From Pseudomonas helvetica (GTDB lineage Bacteria; Pseudomonadota; Gammaproteobacteria; Pseudomonadales; Pseudomonadaceae), in NCBI RefSeq assembly GCF_039908645.1, contig NZ_CP150917.1, positions 6,373,447 through 6,437,446 of the forward strand: 64,000 nucleotides of DNA. Reading direction: 5' to 3'. Shown one piece after another: positions 16,657-25,299 of the stretch (position 1 is its first letter; each line of letters starts with the position of its first letter). Under the pieces are notes generated by a model that saw only the letters and a program-made list of their open reading frames with translations, was not told the DNA's origin and searched no databases. Both the position numbers and the translations under genes were made by a program.

Positions 16657-16955
16657 CAAAAAGTGCACTGATCACAGGGATCACCGGTCAAACCGGGGCC
16701 AAGCTGTCACTGCAAATGCACCACCACCGCAACGAACACTGGGTCGTGGTCGAAGGCATGGCCAAGATCACCAACAATGGCTCGGGGACACACCTGATAG
16801 CAAAAAACGAGTCCACCTTCATTGCCGCCAGGCACAAGCATCGTCTGGAAAACCCGGGGGTGATCGATCTGGTGATCATTGAAGTGCAAAGCGGTGAGTA
16901 TCTGGGGGGGGACGATATCGTCCGCTTCGAAGATCAATACGGCAGGATGGTCTGA
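16653..16955 (+). CDS. Chimeric remnant: GDP-mannose dehydratase start fused to WbpW/AlgA-type isomerase end
   Basis: A 100-residue frame whose two parts come from different families. Residues 1-16 (MTKSALITGITGQTGA) match the N-terminus of Gmd, GDP-mannose 4,6-dehydratase (GITGQDGA motif). Residues 17-100 match the last ~85 residues of type II phosphomannose isomerase/GDP-mannose pyrophosphorylase (WbpW/AlgA): KLSLQMHHHRNEHWVVVEG, ENPGVIDLVIIEVQSG, YLGGDDIVRFEDQYGRM. In the P. aeruginosa operon gmd and wbpW are consecutive between rmd and wzm, exactly here. The simplest reading is an in-frame deletion from early gmd to late wbpW. The cupin metal ligands (His cluster, Glu) survive; the nucleotidyltransferase domain and the Gmd active site are gone. 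Flanking overlaps (ATGA before, TGAATG after) are intact. Confidence 0.85.
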   Translation: MTKSALITGITGQTGAKLSLQMHHHRNEHWVVVEGMAKITNNGSGTHLIAKNESTFIAARHKHRLENPGVIDLVIIEVQSGEYLGGDDIVRFEDQYGRMV

Positions 16956-17753
16956 ATGTTACTCAATTTGTATCGCTCGCTGTGGAGCTACCGGGGTTTC
17001 ATCCTTGGTAGCGTCAAACGGGAGTTTCAAGCGCGTTATCGCAACTCGCTGTTCGGTGCGCTCTGGACCGTACTCAACCCACTGTCGATGATCGTCGTCT
17101 ACACGGTGATTTTTTCCCACATCATGCGCGCGCGATTGCCTGGCGTGGACGACGGTTTGGCCTACAGCATCTACTTGTGCGCCGGCTTACTGACCTGGGG
17201 CTTTTTTTCCGAGATCACCCTACGTAGCCAGGGCATGTTTCTGGAAAACGCCAACCTGCTGAAGAAGATCAGCTTTCCGCACATCTGTCTGCCGGTCATC
17301 GTGCTGTTCAATGCCGGGATCAATTTCGCAATCATCATGGCGCTGTTTCTCGGTTTTCTGCTGATCAGCGGTCGCTTGCCAGGCATGGCATTGCTGGCGC
17401 TGTTACCTCTGGTTGCCCTGCAAATACTGTTCTGTGCCGGCCTTGGGATGATTCTTGGGGTGTTGAACGTGTTCTTTCGCGATGTCGGGCAACTCTTCGC
17501 CATCTGCCTGCAATTCTGGTTCTGGCTCACGCCGATCGTCTATCCGCTTGCGATCCTGCCCCAGCCAATCCAGCGCTTGCTTGAGCTCAACCCCCTGACC
17601 GCGCTGATGACCAGCTATCAGAACGTATTCCTCTACGGCCAATGGCCGGTCTGGAGTTCGTTGCTGCCGATGCTGGTCATCACGCTACTGTTGTGTGCCA
17701 TTGGCCTGCGGCTGTTCCGCCAGCGAGTGGGTGAAATGGTGGACGAACTCTGA
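16956..17753 (+). CDS. wzm: O-polysaccharide ABC exporter permease
   Basis: A 265-residue membrane protein with six hydrophobic segments. Its start resembles ABC-2 polysaccharide exporters (SLWSYRGFILGSVKREFQARYR, then NSLFGALWTVLNPLSMIVVY). It exports undecaprenyl-linked polysaccharide across the inner membrane with the adjacent ATPase. It starts immediately after the chimeric gene (TGAATG), and its stop overlaps the wzt start by 1 nt (TGATG). It corresponds in position to wzm of the P. aeruginosa D-rhamnan operon. Confidence 0.9.
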   Translation: MLLNLYRSLWSYRGFILGSVKREFQARYRNSLFGALWTVLNPLSMIVVYTVIFSHIMRARLPGVDDGLAYSIYLCAGLLTWGFFSEITLRSQGMFLENANLLKKISFPHICLPVIVLFNAGINFAIIMALFLGFLLISGRLPGMALLALLPLVALQILFCAGLGMILGVLNVFFRDVGQLFAICLQFWFWLTPIVYPLAILPQPIQRLLELNPLTALMTSYQNVFLYGQWPVWSSLLPMLVITLLLCAIGLRLFRQRVGEMVDEL

Positions 17754-19006
17754 TGGGACATATCCGCGTAACCGGCCTGGGCAAAGCCTACAAGCAGTAC
17801 CAAAACCGCTGGAGCCGACTCTTCGAATGGATTGTTCCGTTCTCGAAACCGCGCCATCACCAGCAATGGATCCTGCAAGGTGTCGAGTTTGAAATCGCGC
17901 CGGGGCAGGCCGTTGGTATCGTTGGGGTGAATGGCGCCGGCAAGAGTACCTTGCTGAAGATGATCACCGGTACCACACAGCCGACCTGCGGCAAGATTGA
18001 AGTACAGGGCAGCGTGGCGGCGCTGCTGGAACTGGGCATGGGCTTTCATGCCGACTTCACGGGCAGGCAGAACGTCTTCATGGCCGGGCAACTGCTGGGC
18101 ATGCAGGTAGAAGAAATCGAAGCGCTGATGCCACAGATCGAAGCATTCGCCGAGATCGGCGATGCCATCGACCACCCGGTGCGCACCTACTCCAGCGGCA
18201 TGCAAATGCGCCTGGCCTTCAGCGTCGCCACCGCCCGCAGACCCGACATCCTGATCGTCGACGAAGCGCTGTCGGTGGGCGATGCCTACTTCCAGCACAA
18301 GAGCTTCGAACGTATCCGCAGCTATCGCCGGGCAGGCACTACGCTACTGATCGTTTCCCATGATCGCTCGGCGATCCAGTCGATCTGCGACACCGCAATC
18401 CTGCTAAAGGATGGCCACATGGCCATGCACGGAAAACCGGAAGAGGTGCTCGACTACTACAACGCCATGATAGCCGAGCGCGAAGGTCAGATCGTACGCC
18501 AGGAAATGCTCGCCACCGGTCAGGTACAGACCGTTTCCGGAACCGGTGAAGCCGGCATTCTTAGTGTTCGCATGCTCGACGAGCGTGAACGCTCGATCGA
18601 TGTCACCGAAGTCGGCCAACCGGTGGTGCTCGAGGTTCAGGTCGAGGTTCGCCAGGATATCGAGCGCCTGGTACTGGGTTTCATGATCAAGGATCGATTG
18701 GGTCAACCCATGTACGGCATCAATACCCATCGCCTGGACCAAGCACTCACCGACTTGAGGACCGGAGAACGGGTGACCTACCGGTTTGCCTTCCCCATGC
18801 ACCTGGGCAAAGGCAACTACTCCGTGGCACTGAGCCTGTCGCGACTGGATTCGCACCTGGACCGCAATTTCGAATGGCGCGATTACGGCCTGGTGTTCCA
18901 TGTCATCAATAACCGACATGAGGACTTCGTCGGCTGCTCGTGGCTGGGAGCGAAAACCACCATCACTCGCACAACCGCACAGATTGTTTCGGAGACTACA
19001 CCATGA
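17753..19006 (+). CDS. wzt: O-polysaccharide ABC exporter ATPase with C-terminal glycan-recognition domain
   Basis: A 417-residue protein. Residues ~1-245 form the ABC ATPase: Walker A GVNGAGKST (about 60-68), signature YSSGMQMRLAF, Walker B ILIVDEALSVGD, switch His in VSHDRS. Residues ~260-410 form a Wzt C-terminal beta-sandwich (LGFMIKDRLGQPMYGINTHR, LGKGNYSVALSLSR). In studied systems this domain binds the modified non-reducing end of the glycan and couples chain termination to export. That fits a locus with two methyltransferases. It overlaps the next gene by ATGA. Confidence 0.92.
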   Translation: MGHIRVTGLGKAYKQYQNRWSRLFEWIVPFSKPRHHQQWILQGVEFEIAPGQAVGIVGVNGAGKSTLLKMITGTTQPTCGKIEVQGSVAALLELGMGFHADFTGRQNVFMAGQLLGMQVEEIEALMPQIEAFAEIGDAIDHPVRTYSSGMQMRLAFSVATARRPDILIVDEALSVGDAYFQHKSFERIRSYRRAGTTLLIVSHDRSAIQSICDTAILLKDGHMAMHGKPEEVLDYYNAMIAEREGQIVRQEMLATGQVQTVSGTGEAGILSVRMLDERERSIDVTEVGQPVVLEVQVEVRQDIERLVLGFMIKDRLGQPMYGINTHRLDQALTDLRTGERVTYRFAFPMHLGKGNYSVALSLSRLDSHLDRNFEWRDYGLVFHVINNRHEDFVGCSWLGAKTTITRTTAQIVSETTP

Positions 19007-20370
19007 CTCGCCTGCTGATAGAGTGTACCCATGTGTTCCAACACCCCAAGATCAATTCGGGCATTCAGCGGGTGGTGCGCAACGTCATCAATCAGTTGCC
19101 GGAAACCGTGGACGGCGTGCAATGCATTCCCGTGGTGATGCTCAAGGGCAAGCTCTACCGAGTGCTGACGCTGGCCCCTTTGAACATTCCGTTGTTCGAT
19201 GGGCTAATGGAGTTCACCGGGCGCCTGGAGCGCCTGGCGCACCGCTACCGCCAACTGCACCAACGTTTCGACAAACGCTGCACTTCGCGATGGACCCGGC
19301 GAGCGCTGTATGTGGCTTACCGCCTCACGGCACTGGCAGGTTTCAGCGTTCCGTTGCGCCTGATTGACCAGATCAACCAATATCATCTGCCTAAGCGTTG
19401 CTCACCGTTGCAACACCAGCCGGGGGATCAACTGGTATTGCTGGATTCATCCTGGCACGCGGATTCCTTTCCGTTGGCCGAACAGCTCAAACGCGACGGC
19501 GTAGGTATCGTTTCGGTGATCTACGACCTGACTCCCCTGACCCACCCGCACTTCTACGACACGCGGCTGGTGCAGATTTTTACCCAGTGGTTCGACTGGA
19601 TCACCAAAACCGCCGACGGCTATGTGGCAATTTCCGCCACGGTGCGCGATCAGGTGCGTGAGGAAGTACATCGCAGGGTCGGCCCGGCGAAAGCTGACAC
19701 ATTGTGGTTCGACTATTTCCACCTCGGCTCTGAACTGGACCTGAGCGAAGCCACCGCCGCCGTGGAACCGCGTCTGAGCCAGTTGTTCGCAACGTCGGAA
19801 CCGGTGTTCCTGATGGTCAGCACCATTGAACCGCGCAAGAACCACGACTATCTGCTGGACGCCTTCGAGCTTGCCTGGGCTGCAGGCTCCAAAGCCCGAC
19901 TGTGCATTACCGGCAGAATCGGCTGGAAGTGCGATGCCCTGCTCGCCCGTGTGCGTGAACATTCGGAGCTGAACCAGCGGCTGTTCATGTTTAACGACCT
20001 GAGCGACACCAGCCTCGAATATGCCTACTCCCACGCCAGCGCACTGGTGTTTCCGTCCTACGTCGAAGGTTTCGGCCTGCCACTGGTGGAAGCGATGCAA
20101 CGCGGTTTGCCAGCGATGGGCAGTGATATTCCCGTGTTCCGCGAGATTGGCGGTGAATTCATGGCCTACTTCAATCTCGCGTCCCCGCAAAGCCTGGTCG
20201 ATCTGATCACCCACATGGAAAACACCGGAGCCTTCCCGGCCGCGCGCAAGGTGAGCGAATGGCGCTGGCTCGGTTGGCGCGAGGCCAGTAAGCAATTGGT
20301 TGAGCACGTTCTGCGCAACCTGAAGCAGTCCCAGGTGACCGTTGAGAAGCAGCATGCAGATTGCCCTTAA
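19003..20370 (+). CDS. wbpX: Glycosyltransferase, WbpX-like
   Basis: A 455-residue GT4-type glycosyltransferase. The N-terminus MTRLLIECTHVFQHPKINSG, with IQRVVRN following, and the length (P. aeruginosa WbpX is 460 residues) fit WbpX, which polymerises D-rhamnose in the common antigen. Donor-site motifs are STIEPRKNHDYLLDAFELAW (about 268-287), ITGRIGWKCD and PSYVEGFGLPLVEAMQRGLP (E-x7-E). The ATG at 19003 overlaps the wzt stop (ATGA); the longer frame from 18940 lies inside wzt. Homology is by my recollection of the family, not alignment. Confidence 0.78.
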   Translation: MTRLLIECTHVFQHPKINSGIQRVVRNVINQLPETVDGVQCIPVVMLKGKLYRVLTLAPLNIPLFDGLMEFTGRLERLAHRYRQLHQRFDKRCTSRWTRRALYVAYRLTALAGFSVPLRLIDQINQYHLPKRCSPLQHQPGDQLVLLDSSWHADSFPLAEQLKRDGVGIVSVIYDLTPLTHPHFYDTRLVQIFTQWFDWITKTADGYVAISATVRDQVREEVHRRVGPAKADTLWFDYFHLGSELDLSEATAAVEPRLSQLFATSEPVFLMVSTIEPRKNHDYLLDAFELAWAAGSKARLCITGRIGWKCDALLARVREHSELNQRLFMFNDLSDTSLEYAYSHASALVFPSYVEGFGLPLVEAMQRGLPAMGSDIPVFREIGGEFMAYFNLASPQSLVDLITHMENTGAFPAARKVSEWRWLGWREASKQLVEHVLRNLKQSQVTVEKQHADCP

Positions 20371-21484
20371 CGCACGAATTCTCCAGGCCCCCCGAACCGG
20401 CATCGGCCACTATCTGGCCGAGCTGGTCAGTGCCCTGGCCCATGATCCGGACCTCGAACTGTCATTGTTCCACGGTTGGGGTTGGAGTTCGTCGCTGCCA
20501 AAGGCAACGATGCCCGGTTACTCACGGCTCACACCGTTGCTACGGCAAATCCCCGGTTCTTACCAGGCGCGGCGCTGGCTGGAGCAACGACGCTTCGACC
20601 GAGGGCGCTCGGCGACCATCGACCTCTACCACGAACCGAGTCTGTGGCCCCTGGCGTTCAAGGGACCGACCATCATGACCCTGCATGACCTGACCCATCT
20701 GCACTACCCGTCGACCCAGCCCGTAGCGCGGTTGCGGGAGATAGAACGCCGACTGAGCCAGGGCGTGCAGCAGGCCCGCCTGATCCTGACCGACTCGCAG
20801 TTTGTTGCCCAAGAGGCTCAGCATTATTTCGGCCTTGGACCTGAGCGCTTCGTGGTTGCCCCGCTGGGGGCTGCGGCGCGTTTTCATCCGCGCTCCAACG
20901 CATCGCTACAGCAGGTGCTGCAACCTTATGGGGTAAAACCACAGGGGTACTTCCTGTGTGTCGGCACCCTGGAACCACGCAAGAACCTGTCGCTGGCCTT
21001 GCGCGCCCACACCGAACTGCCCGAGACATTGCGCCAGCGTTTTCCTTTACTGGTGATCGGAATGGCTGGATGGGAACGTCGCCAGTTCAGCGATGAACTG
21101 AACAACGCCTTGGCAGCCGGTCATGTTCGCCTGCTCGGGTATTTACCCGATGAGCACGTCGCTCAGTGGGTGGCTGGCGCCCGAGCACTGATCTTTCCGT
21201 CAGTTTATGAGGGCTTCGGCCTTCCGGTTCTGGAGGCCATGGCCAGTGGCACGCCAGTAATACTGACTCGACGCTCGGCAATGCCGGAAGTCGCGGGCGC
21301 TGCGGGCAACTATATTGAGCCTGATGATTTGCACGGTTTGTGCGCGGCCATGAGCCATCTGGTCGAGGATGAAGCGCATTGGCAGGCATGCCGAGAAGCG
21401 GGGTTGCAACAAGCGAAGCTTTTTTCCTGGGAGCGTTGCGCGGCGATAACAGCTCACGCCTACCGTCAGGCTTTGGGAGGTTGA
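20354..21484 (+). CDS. wbpY: Glycosyltransferase, WbpY-like
   Basis: A 376-residue GT4 enzyme. It begins MQIALNARILQAPRTGIGHY and has HDLTHLHYP, VGTLEPRKNLSLALRAH (about 200-216), IGMAGWERRQF and PSVYEGFGLPVLEAMASGTP. Size and start fit WbpY of the D-rhamnan pathway. I prefer ATG 20354 to the TTG at 20342, because GAGAAG lies at ribosome-site distance. The start overlaps the previous gene by 17 nt. No wbpZ-like gene, which follows in P. aeruginosa, is present: the next gene is convergent, 21 nt away. Confidence 0.78.
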   Translation: MQIALNARILQAPRTGIGHYLAELVSALAHDPDLELSLFHGWGWSSSLPKATMPGYSRLTPLLRQIPGSYQARRWLEQRRFDRGRSATIDLYHEPSLWPLAFKGPTIMTLHDLTHLHYPSTQPVARLREIERRLSQGVQQARLILTDSQFVAQEAQHYFGLGPERFVVAPLGAAARFHPRSNASLQQVLQPYGVKPQGYFLCVGTLEPRKNLSLALRAHTELPETLRQRFPLLVIGMAGWERRQFSDELNNALAAGHVRLLGYLPDEHVAQWVAGARALIFPSVYEGFGLPVLEAMASGTPVILTRRSAMPEVAGAAGNYIEPDDLHGLCAAMSHLVEDEAHWQACREAGLQQAKLFSWERCAAITAHAYRQALGG

Positions 21485-21505
21485 ATGTGCGTACTCCATG
21501 ACCCC

Positions 21506-23539
21506 CTACACATCCAGCACCAACAGCTGCTGGCCCTGAGCCGGAACCGCACAGCAAATCAGCACTTCCCCCGCACCGGGTAACTCCGCCGGGGGCTGTG
21601 GATAAGTCACCTGACCGCTGATCAAACGGGTCTTGCAGGTGCCGCAGGAACCGCCGCGACAGCTGAACTCTGGCCGCAAACCCTGGCTTTCTGCCAACTC
21701 CAGCAAACTGCCGCCGTCCGGCTGCCAGCGAGCATCAATGGCTGAGCGCTGAAACACCACCGCGACCGAGGTGGTGGCCACTGGAGACTGATCGATGACT
21801 ACCACCTCTGGATCCGGCTGCCGACGTAGCGTCGAAGGACCAAAGGTTTCGGCGTGAATCCGCTGATCGCGGATATCCAGCCCACGTAAATCGTCGTATA
21901 GCCCTTGAGTGAAACTGCTCGGACCACACAAGACAAAATCCAGCTGATCGTAGTCTTCCACCAACAGGATGGTTTTAAGCAGTGCGAGGTCGATGCGCCC
22001 GGTCAGGTCAAAATCCTCGCCTTCCAGGGCTTCGCGTTCCGGCTGGCTGAGCAGACGTAATACCCGAACTGCGTCATCCGCGCCCTCCAGCAAGCGCTCA
22101 AGCTCAGCGCGAAATGGCTGATCAGCCAGGCTACGCGAACTCTGGATCAACCAGGTCGGGCGGGTACGCCGTGTGCGCTGGCCCTGGTAAACCACTTCAC
22201 GGAGCATCGACAACAAAGGCGTGATACCGACCCCGGCCGCCAACAGCACCAGCGGCCGGCGTTCATTGGCGGCCAGCGTGAAATGCCCTTGCGGTGCGCG
22301 GGCTTCAATCAGGTCACCGACCCGAATGTGTTCGTGCAAATGTGACGACACCAACCCTTCACGTTTCACGCTGATACGAAAGAACTCATCGGAGGGCGCA
22401 CTCGACAGACTGTAAGTGCGGATGTGCACCTGGCCATCAAGCGTGAAACGCACCGGCAAGTGCTGCCCGGCCTGGAACAGCGGTAACCCGGCGCCGTCAG
22501 CCGGCTCCAGATAGATCGAGCGAATGCTCTGGCTTTCCCGCTCGATCCGGGACACCCGCAATGGCCGCCAGTGATCGCCCAATGCCGCTGCCTGCAACCT
22601 GGCGGCAGCCTGTTCCCAGGTGCCGGTCAGCAGACTGGTGGGCGAAACTCCATCGAAGCGCCAGCGCAACGCCAACGCTGCGGGTCGCCGAACCACCTGC
22701 TGCACATGCAGCTTCCACAACCGTTCGGCGCCTTGAAAGGCTTCGACTTGTGGGCCATCGAGGATGATTTCGGTACGACCGCTGACCTGCAGCAAGTCGC
22801 CCGTAGTGAAATCGATAAACAGCAACCCCGCCCGCGGATTGAGCAGCAGGTTGCCCAAGGTATTGAAGTGCAGATTGCCGGCAAAATCAGGGATGGTCAG
22901 GCAGTCACCCTCGACCTGAACAAAACCCGTCAGGCCACCACGGTGGGAAACATCCACAGAGCGCGAGTTATCCACATCCACGTAACTGGCGACAAAAAGG
23001 GTGTCGGCATCCCGAATCATCGCCGTGGCCGCGTCATCCAGCGAATTCAGGCGCTGTGCGATACGGGTCGACGGATCGGCCAACGGCACCGATTCGAACT
23101 GCCGCAATTGAATGTACTGCGGGCAATTACCGAAAGACTGCTCGACCGAGACGCTCAGGCCTTGCACGTCAATCGTGCTGACCCGGCCGTTGATCCGGTT
23201 GCGCCGTCTTGTGTGCAACTCGATCCCCAGCAAACCAATCGCCGCCCCGGCGTGTAATTGCGCCGGGTCGTTCAGCGTTGGCAGGCTGTCGAGTTGCAAC
23301 TGTGCAGGTTCAGGGGAATGGGCGAACCCCGGCGGGCCTTCAAGGATACTCGCCCAAGGGTTACCGTCGGCGTCCACGGCACCGAACACCATGAACGGCA
23401 GCTGACGATAGAACTGCCGATGCTGATCCGGCATTAGCTTGCGGATCACCTTACGCCCGTGCGCTTCCATACGCTCGGCAACCCCTGCATGAGCCTGCAA
23501 CTGTTTCTCGCCGGCATGCCAAGGTGAAAGCTCCATCAC
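21506..23539 (-). CDS. Three-domain oxidoreductase: PNPOx-like, FAD/NAD reductase, 2Fe-2S ferredoxin
   Basis: A 677-residue fusion. Residues ~1-300 resemble the pyridoxamine-phosphate-oxidase-like split barrel (LPFMVFGAVDADGNPWASIL, DFAGNLHFNTLGNLLLNPRA). Residues ~325-580 form a ferredoxin-NADP reductase-type module: FAD motif RTYSLSSAP, NAD motif AGVGITPLLSM and C-terminal VLCGPSSF. Residues ~595-677 form a plant-type ferredoxin with CRGGSCGTC (C-x4-C-x2-C) and the fourth Cys in LICCAVP. Such proteins pass electrons from NAD(P)H through FAD to the iron-sulphur centre. The physiological acceptor is unknown. The gene is 60 nt downstream of a glutathione S-transferase gene on the same strand. 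Confidence 0.88.
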   Translation of the reverse strand: MMELSPWHAGEKQLQAHAGVAERMEAHGRKVIRKLMPDQHRQFYRQLPFMVFGAVDADGNPWASILEGPPGFAHSPEPAQLQLDSLPTLNDPAQLHAGAAIGLLGIELHTRRRNRINGRVSTIDVQGLSVSVEQSFGNCPQYIQLRQFESVPLADPSTRIAQRLNSLDDAATAMIRDADTLFVASYVDVDNSRSVDVSHRGGLTGFVQVEGDCLTIPDFAGNLHFNTLGNLLLNPRAGLLFIDFTTGDLLQVSGRTEIILDGPQVEAFQGAERLWKLHVQQVVRRPAALALRWRFDGVSPTSLLTGTWEQAAARLQAAALGDHWRPLRVSRIERESQSIRSIYLEPADGAGLPLFQAGQHLPVRFTLDGQVHIRTYSLSSAPSDEFFRISVKREGLVSSHLHEHIRVGDLIEARAPQGHFTLAANERRPLVLLAAGVGITPLLSMLREVVYQGQRTRRTRPTWLIQSSRSLADQPFRAELERLLEGADDAVRVLRLLSQPEREALEGEDFDLTGRIDLALLKTILLVEDYDQLDFVLCGPSSFTQGLYDDLRGLDIRDQRIHAETFGPSTLRRQPDPEVVVIDQSPVATTSVAVVFQRSAIDARWQPDGGSLLELAESQGLRPEFSCRGGSCGTCKTRLISGQVTYPQPPAELPGAGEVLICCAVPAQGQQLLVLDV

Positions 23540-23599
23540 GGTTCTCCCCTGCGCACCCGGCGCAGTGTGAACGGCCCGACATCGTCGGGCCGTAGCGCT

Positions 23600-24223
23600 T
23601 CAGGCAGTTTGCAATCCGGCCACGGTGCGTGGCATGCCGACAAAACCGGGCAAGGCCTCGATCCGCGCCAGCCAGGCCCGCACGTTGGCATAGTCAGCCA
23701 ACGACACGTTGCCTTCCGGCGCATGGGCGATGTAGCTGTAGGCAGCAACATCGGCGATGGTTGGCTCATCACCCGCAAGATAGGTGGATTTGCTCAGTTC
23801 CTGATCAATCACTTTGAGCAGGTTGTGCGAACGGGTAATCACTTCATCGGCATTGTTAGGCGCACCGAATACCGTGATCAGCCGGGCAATGGCCGGACCA
23901 AAGGCAATCGGCCCGGCCGCTATCGACAGCCAGCGCTGAACCCTGGCCGCACCGACCGGGTCGGCCGGCAGCCAGCGGCCCTTGCCGTATTTCTGCGCCA
24001 GATACACCAGAATCGCGTTGGAATCGGCCAGCACCACACCTTGGTCGTCGATCACCGGGACCTGACCAAAGGCATTGAGTGCAAGAAAGTCCGGCTGTTT
24101 GTGCGCGCCTTTCGCCAGATCGACGAAGATCAGTTCGGTTGGCAGCTCAAGCAGTGAGAGCATCAGCTCCACACGGTGGGCGTGGCCAGAGCGAGGGAAG
24201 TTGTAGAGTTTGATGGCGTGCAT
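23600..24223 (-). CDS. Glutathione S-transferase family protein
   Basis: A 207-residue protein of usual GST length. The N-terminal thioredoxin-fold domain contains [18 protein letters not shown] and [20 protein letters not shown], the Pro-cis loop and the Asp-Ser glutathione contact. An alpha-helical C-terminal domain follows ([18 protein letters not shown]). It lies in the same orientation as, and upstream of, the three-domain oxidoreductase and downstream of a LysR regulator, so the three may form one redox or detoxification unit (inference). Confidence 0.9.
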   Translation of the reverse strand: MHAIKLYNFPRSGHAHRVELMLSLLELPTELIFVDLAKGAHKQPDFLALNAFGQVPVIDDQGVVLADSNAILVYLAQKYGKGRWLPADPVGAARVQRWLSIAAGPIAFGPAIARLITVFGAPNNADEVITRSHNLLKVIDQELSKSTYLAGDEPTIADVAAYSYIAHAPEGNVSLADYANVRAWLARIEALPGFVGMPRTVAGLQTA

Positions 24224-24353
24224 GGTCGACTCCGCGGCTGGATCGCGCGGTTCAGGAGGGAACCGCGCTAAGTGGCGTTATCTTCCACCTGCCATCAAAT
24301 CAACAGAATAACCAGAAAACACAATCAATCATTTCATCCAGCGCAATAACACC

Positions 24354-25256
24354 TCAGGCGCGCAATGCCGGATGTTCACGTAATGCCTTCACCGCATAGT
24401 CCACGAAACTACGTACCCGCACCGGCGCCTTGCGCCCGCCCTGATACACCACATGGATGGGCAACGGCGGCAGTTCGAAGTCTTGCAGGACGATTTCCAA
24501 CTCACCGCTGGCGACCTTGCTGGCCACCTGATAGGAAAGAACCCGGGTCAATCCAAGCCCCAGAGCTGCGGCCGTGATTGCCGCCTGATTCGCCGTGACG
24601 ACCAGACGCGGTTCAGGGCGAATGCTCAACACCTCTCCGGCCTCGCTAAAGGGCCAGTTTCGCTGTTGCCCAATGGACGAGGTGGCAACAATCCGCGCTC
24701 GGCCCAGATCATTGGGATGCATTGGCCGACCATGACGCTTCAGATAATCGGGAGACCCGCAGATAACCCGCCGCACCTCGCCGACCAGAATGGCGTGCTG
24801 ATTGCTGTCAGGCAGTTCACCGATGCGCACAGCGACGTCGATGCCCTCCTCGACCATGCTCACCACCCGGTCGACCAGCAACGCGTTGATACTGATGTCG
24901 GGAAACTGCTCAAGGTAACCAACCATCACCGGCGTCACGAACAACTCACCAAACAGCACCGGCGCGGTGATCGTCAGTTGCCCACGCGGTTGCGCATGAC
25001 TGCCGGCAGCTGACGCTTCGGCTTCCTGAATGTCCGCCAGAATGCGTCGACAGTCGTCCAGATAACGCTGACCGGCCTCGCTCAAATGCAGGCTGCGCGT
25101 GGTGCGTGTGAGCAATTGAGTACCGATACGCACCTCCAGCGCCGCCACCGCCCGCGTCACGCTGGCAGCAGACAACCCCAGGCGCCGTGCCGCCGCAGAG
25201 AAACCCTGCTCTTGCGCCACGGCGACGAATACCTGCATTTCCTGGAGTCTGTCCAT
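24354..25256 (-). CDS. LysR family transcriptional regulator
   Basis: A 300-residue LysR regulator. The N-terminal helix-turn-helix is MQVFVAVAQEQGFSAAARRL followed by GLSAASVTRAVAALE (residues ~7-41), with a linker helix and a substrate-binding domain after it (about 90-295, including GIDVAVRIGELPDSN). This is the subgroup that often controls adjacent oxidoreductase or GST genes. It is transcribed in the same direction as the downstream GST; the 130-bp gap between them is free of genes. Confidence 0.92.
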   Translation of the reverse strand: MDRLQEMQVFVAVAQEQGFSAAARRLGLSAASVTRAVAALEVRIGTQLLTRTTRSLHLSEAGQRYLDDCRRILADIQEAEASAAGSHAQPRGQLTITAPVLFGELFVTPVMVGYLEQFPDISINALLVDRVVSMVEEGIDVAVRIGELPDSNQHAILVGEVRRVICGSPDYLKRHGRPMHPNDLGRARIVATSSIGQQRNWPFSEAGEVLSIRPEPRLVVTANQAAITAAALGLGLTRVLSYQVASKVASGELEIVLQDFELPPLPIHVVYQGGRKAPVRVRSFVDYAVKALREHPALRA

Positions 25257-25299
25257 GAGCTACCTGTTGCATCGTCGTGTCCGGCCCTGAATGAGCCGG

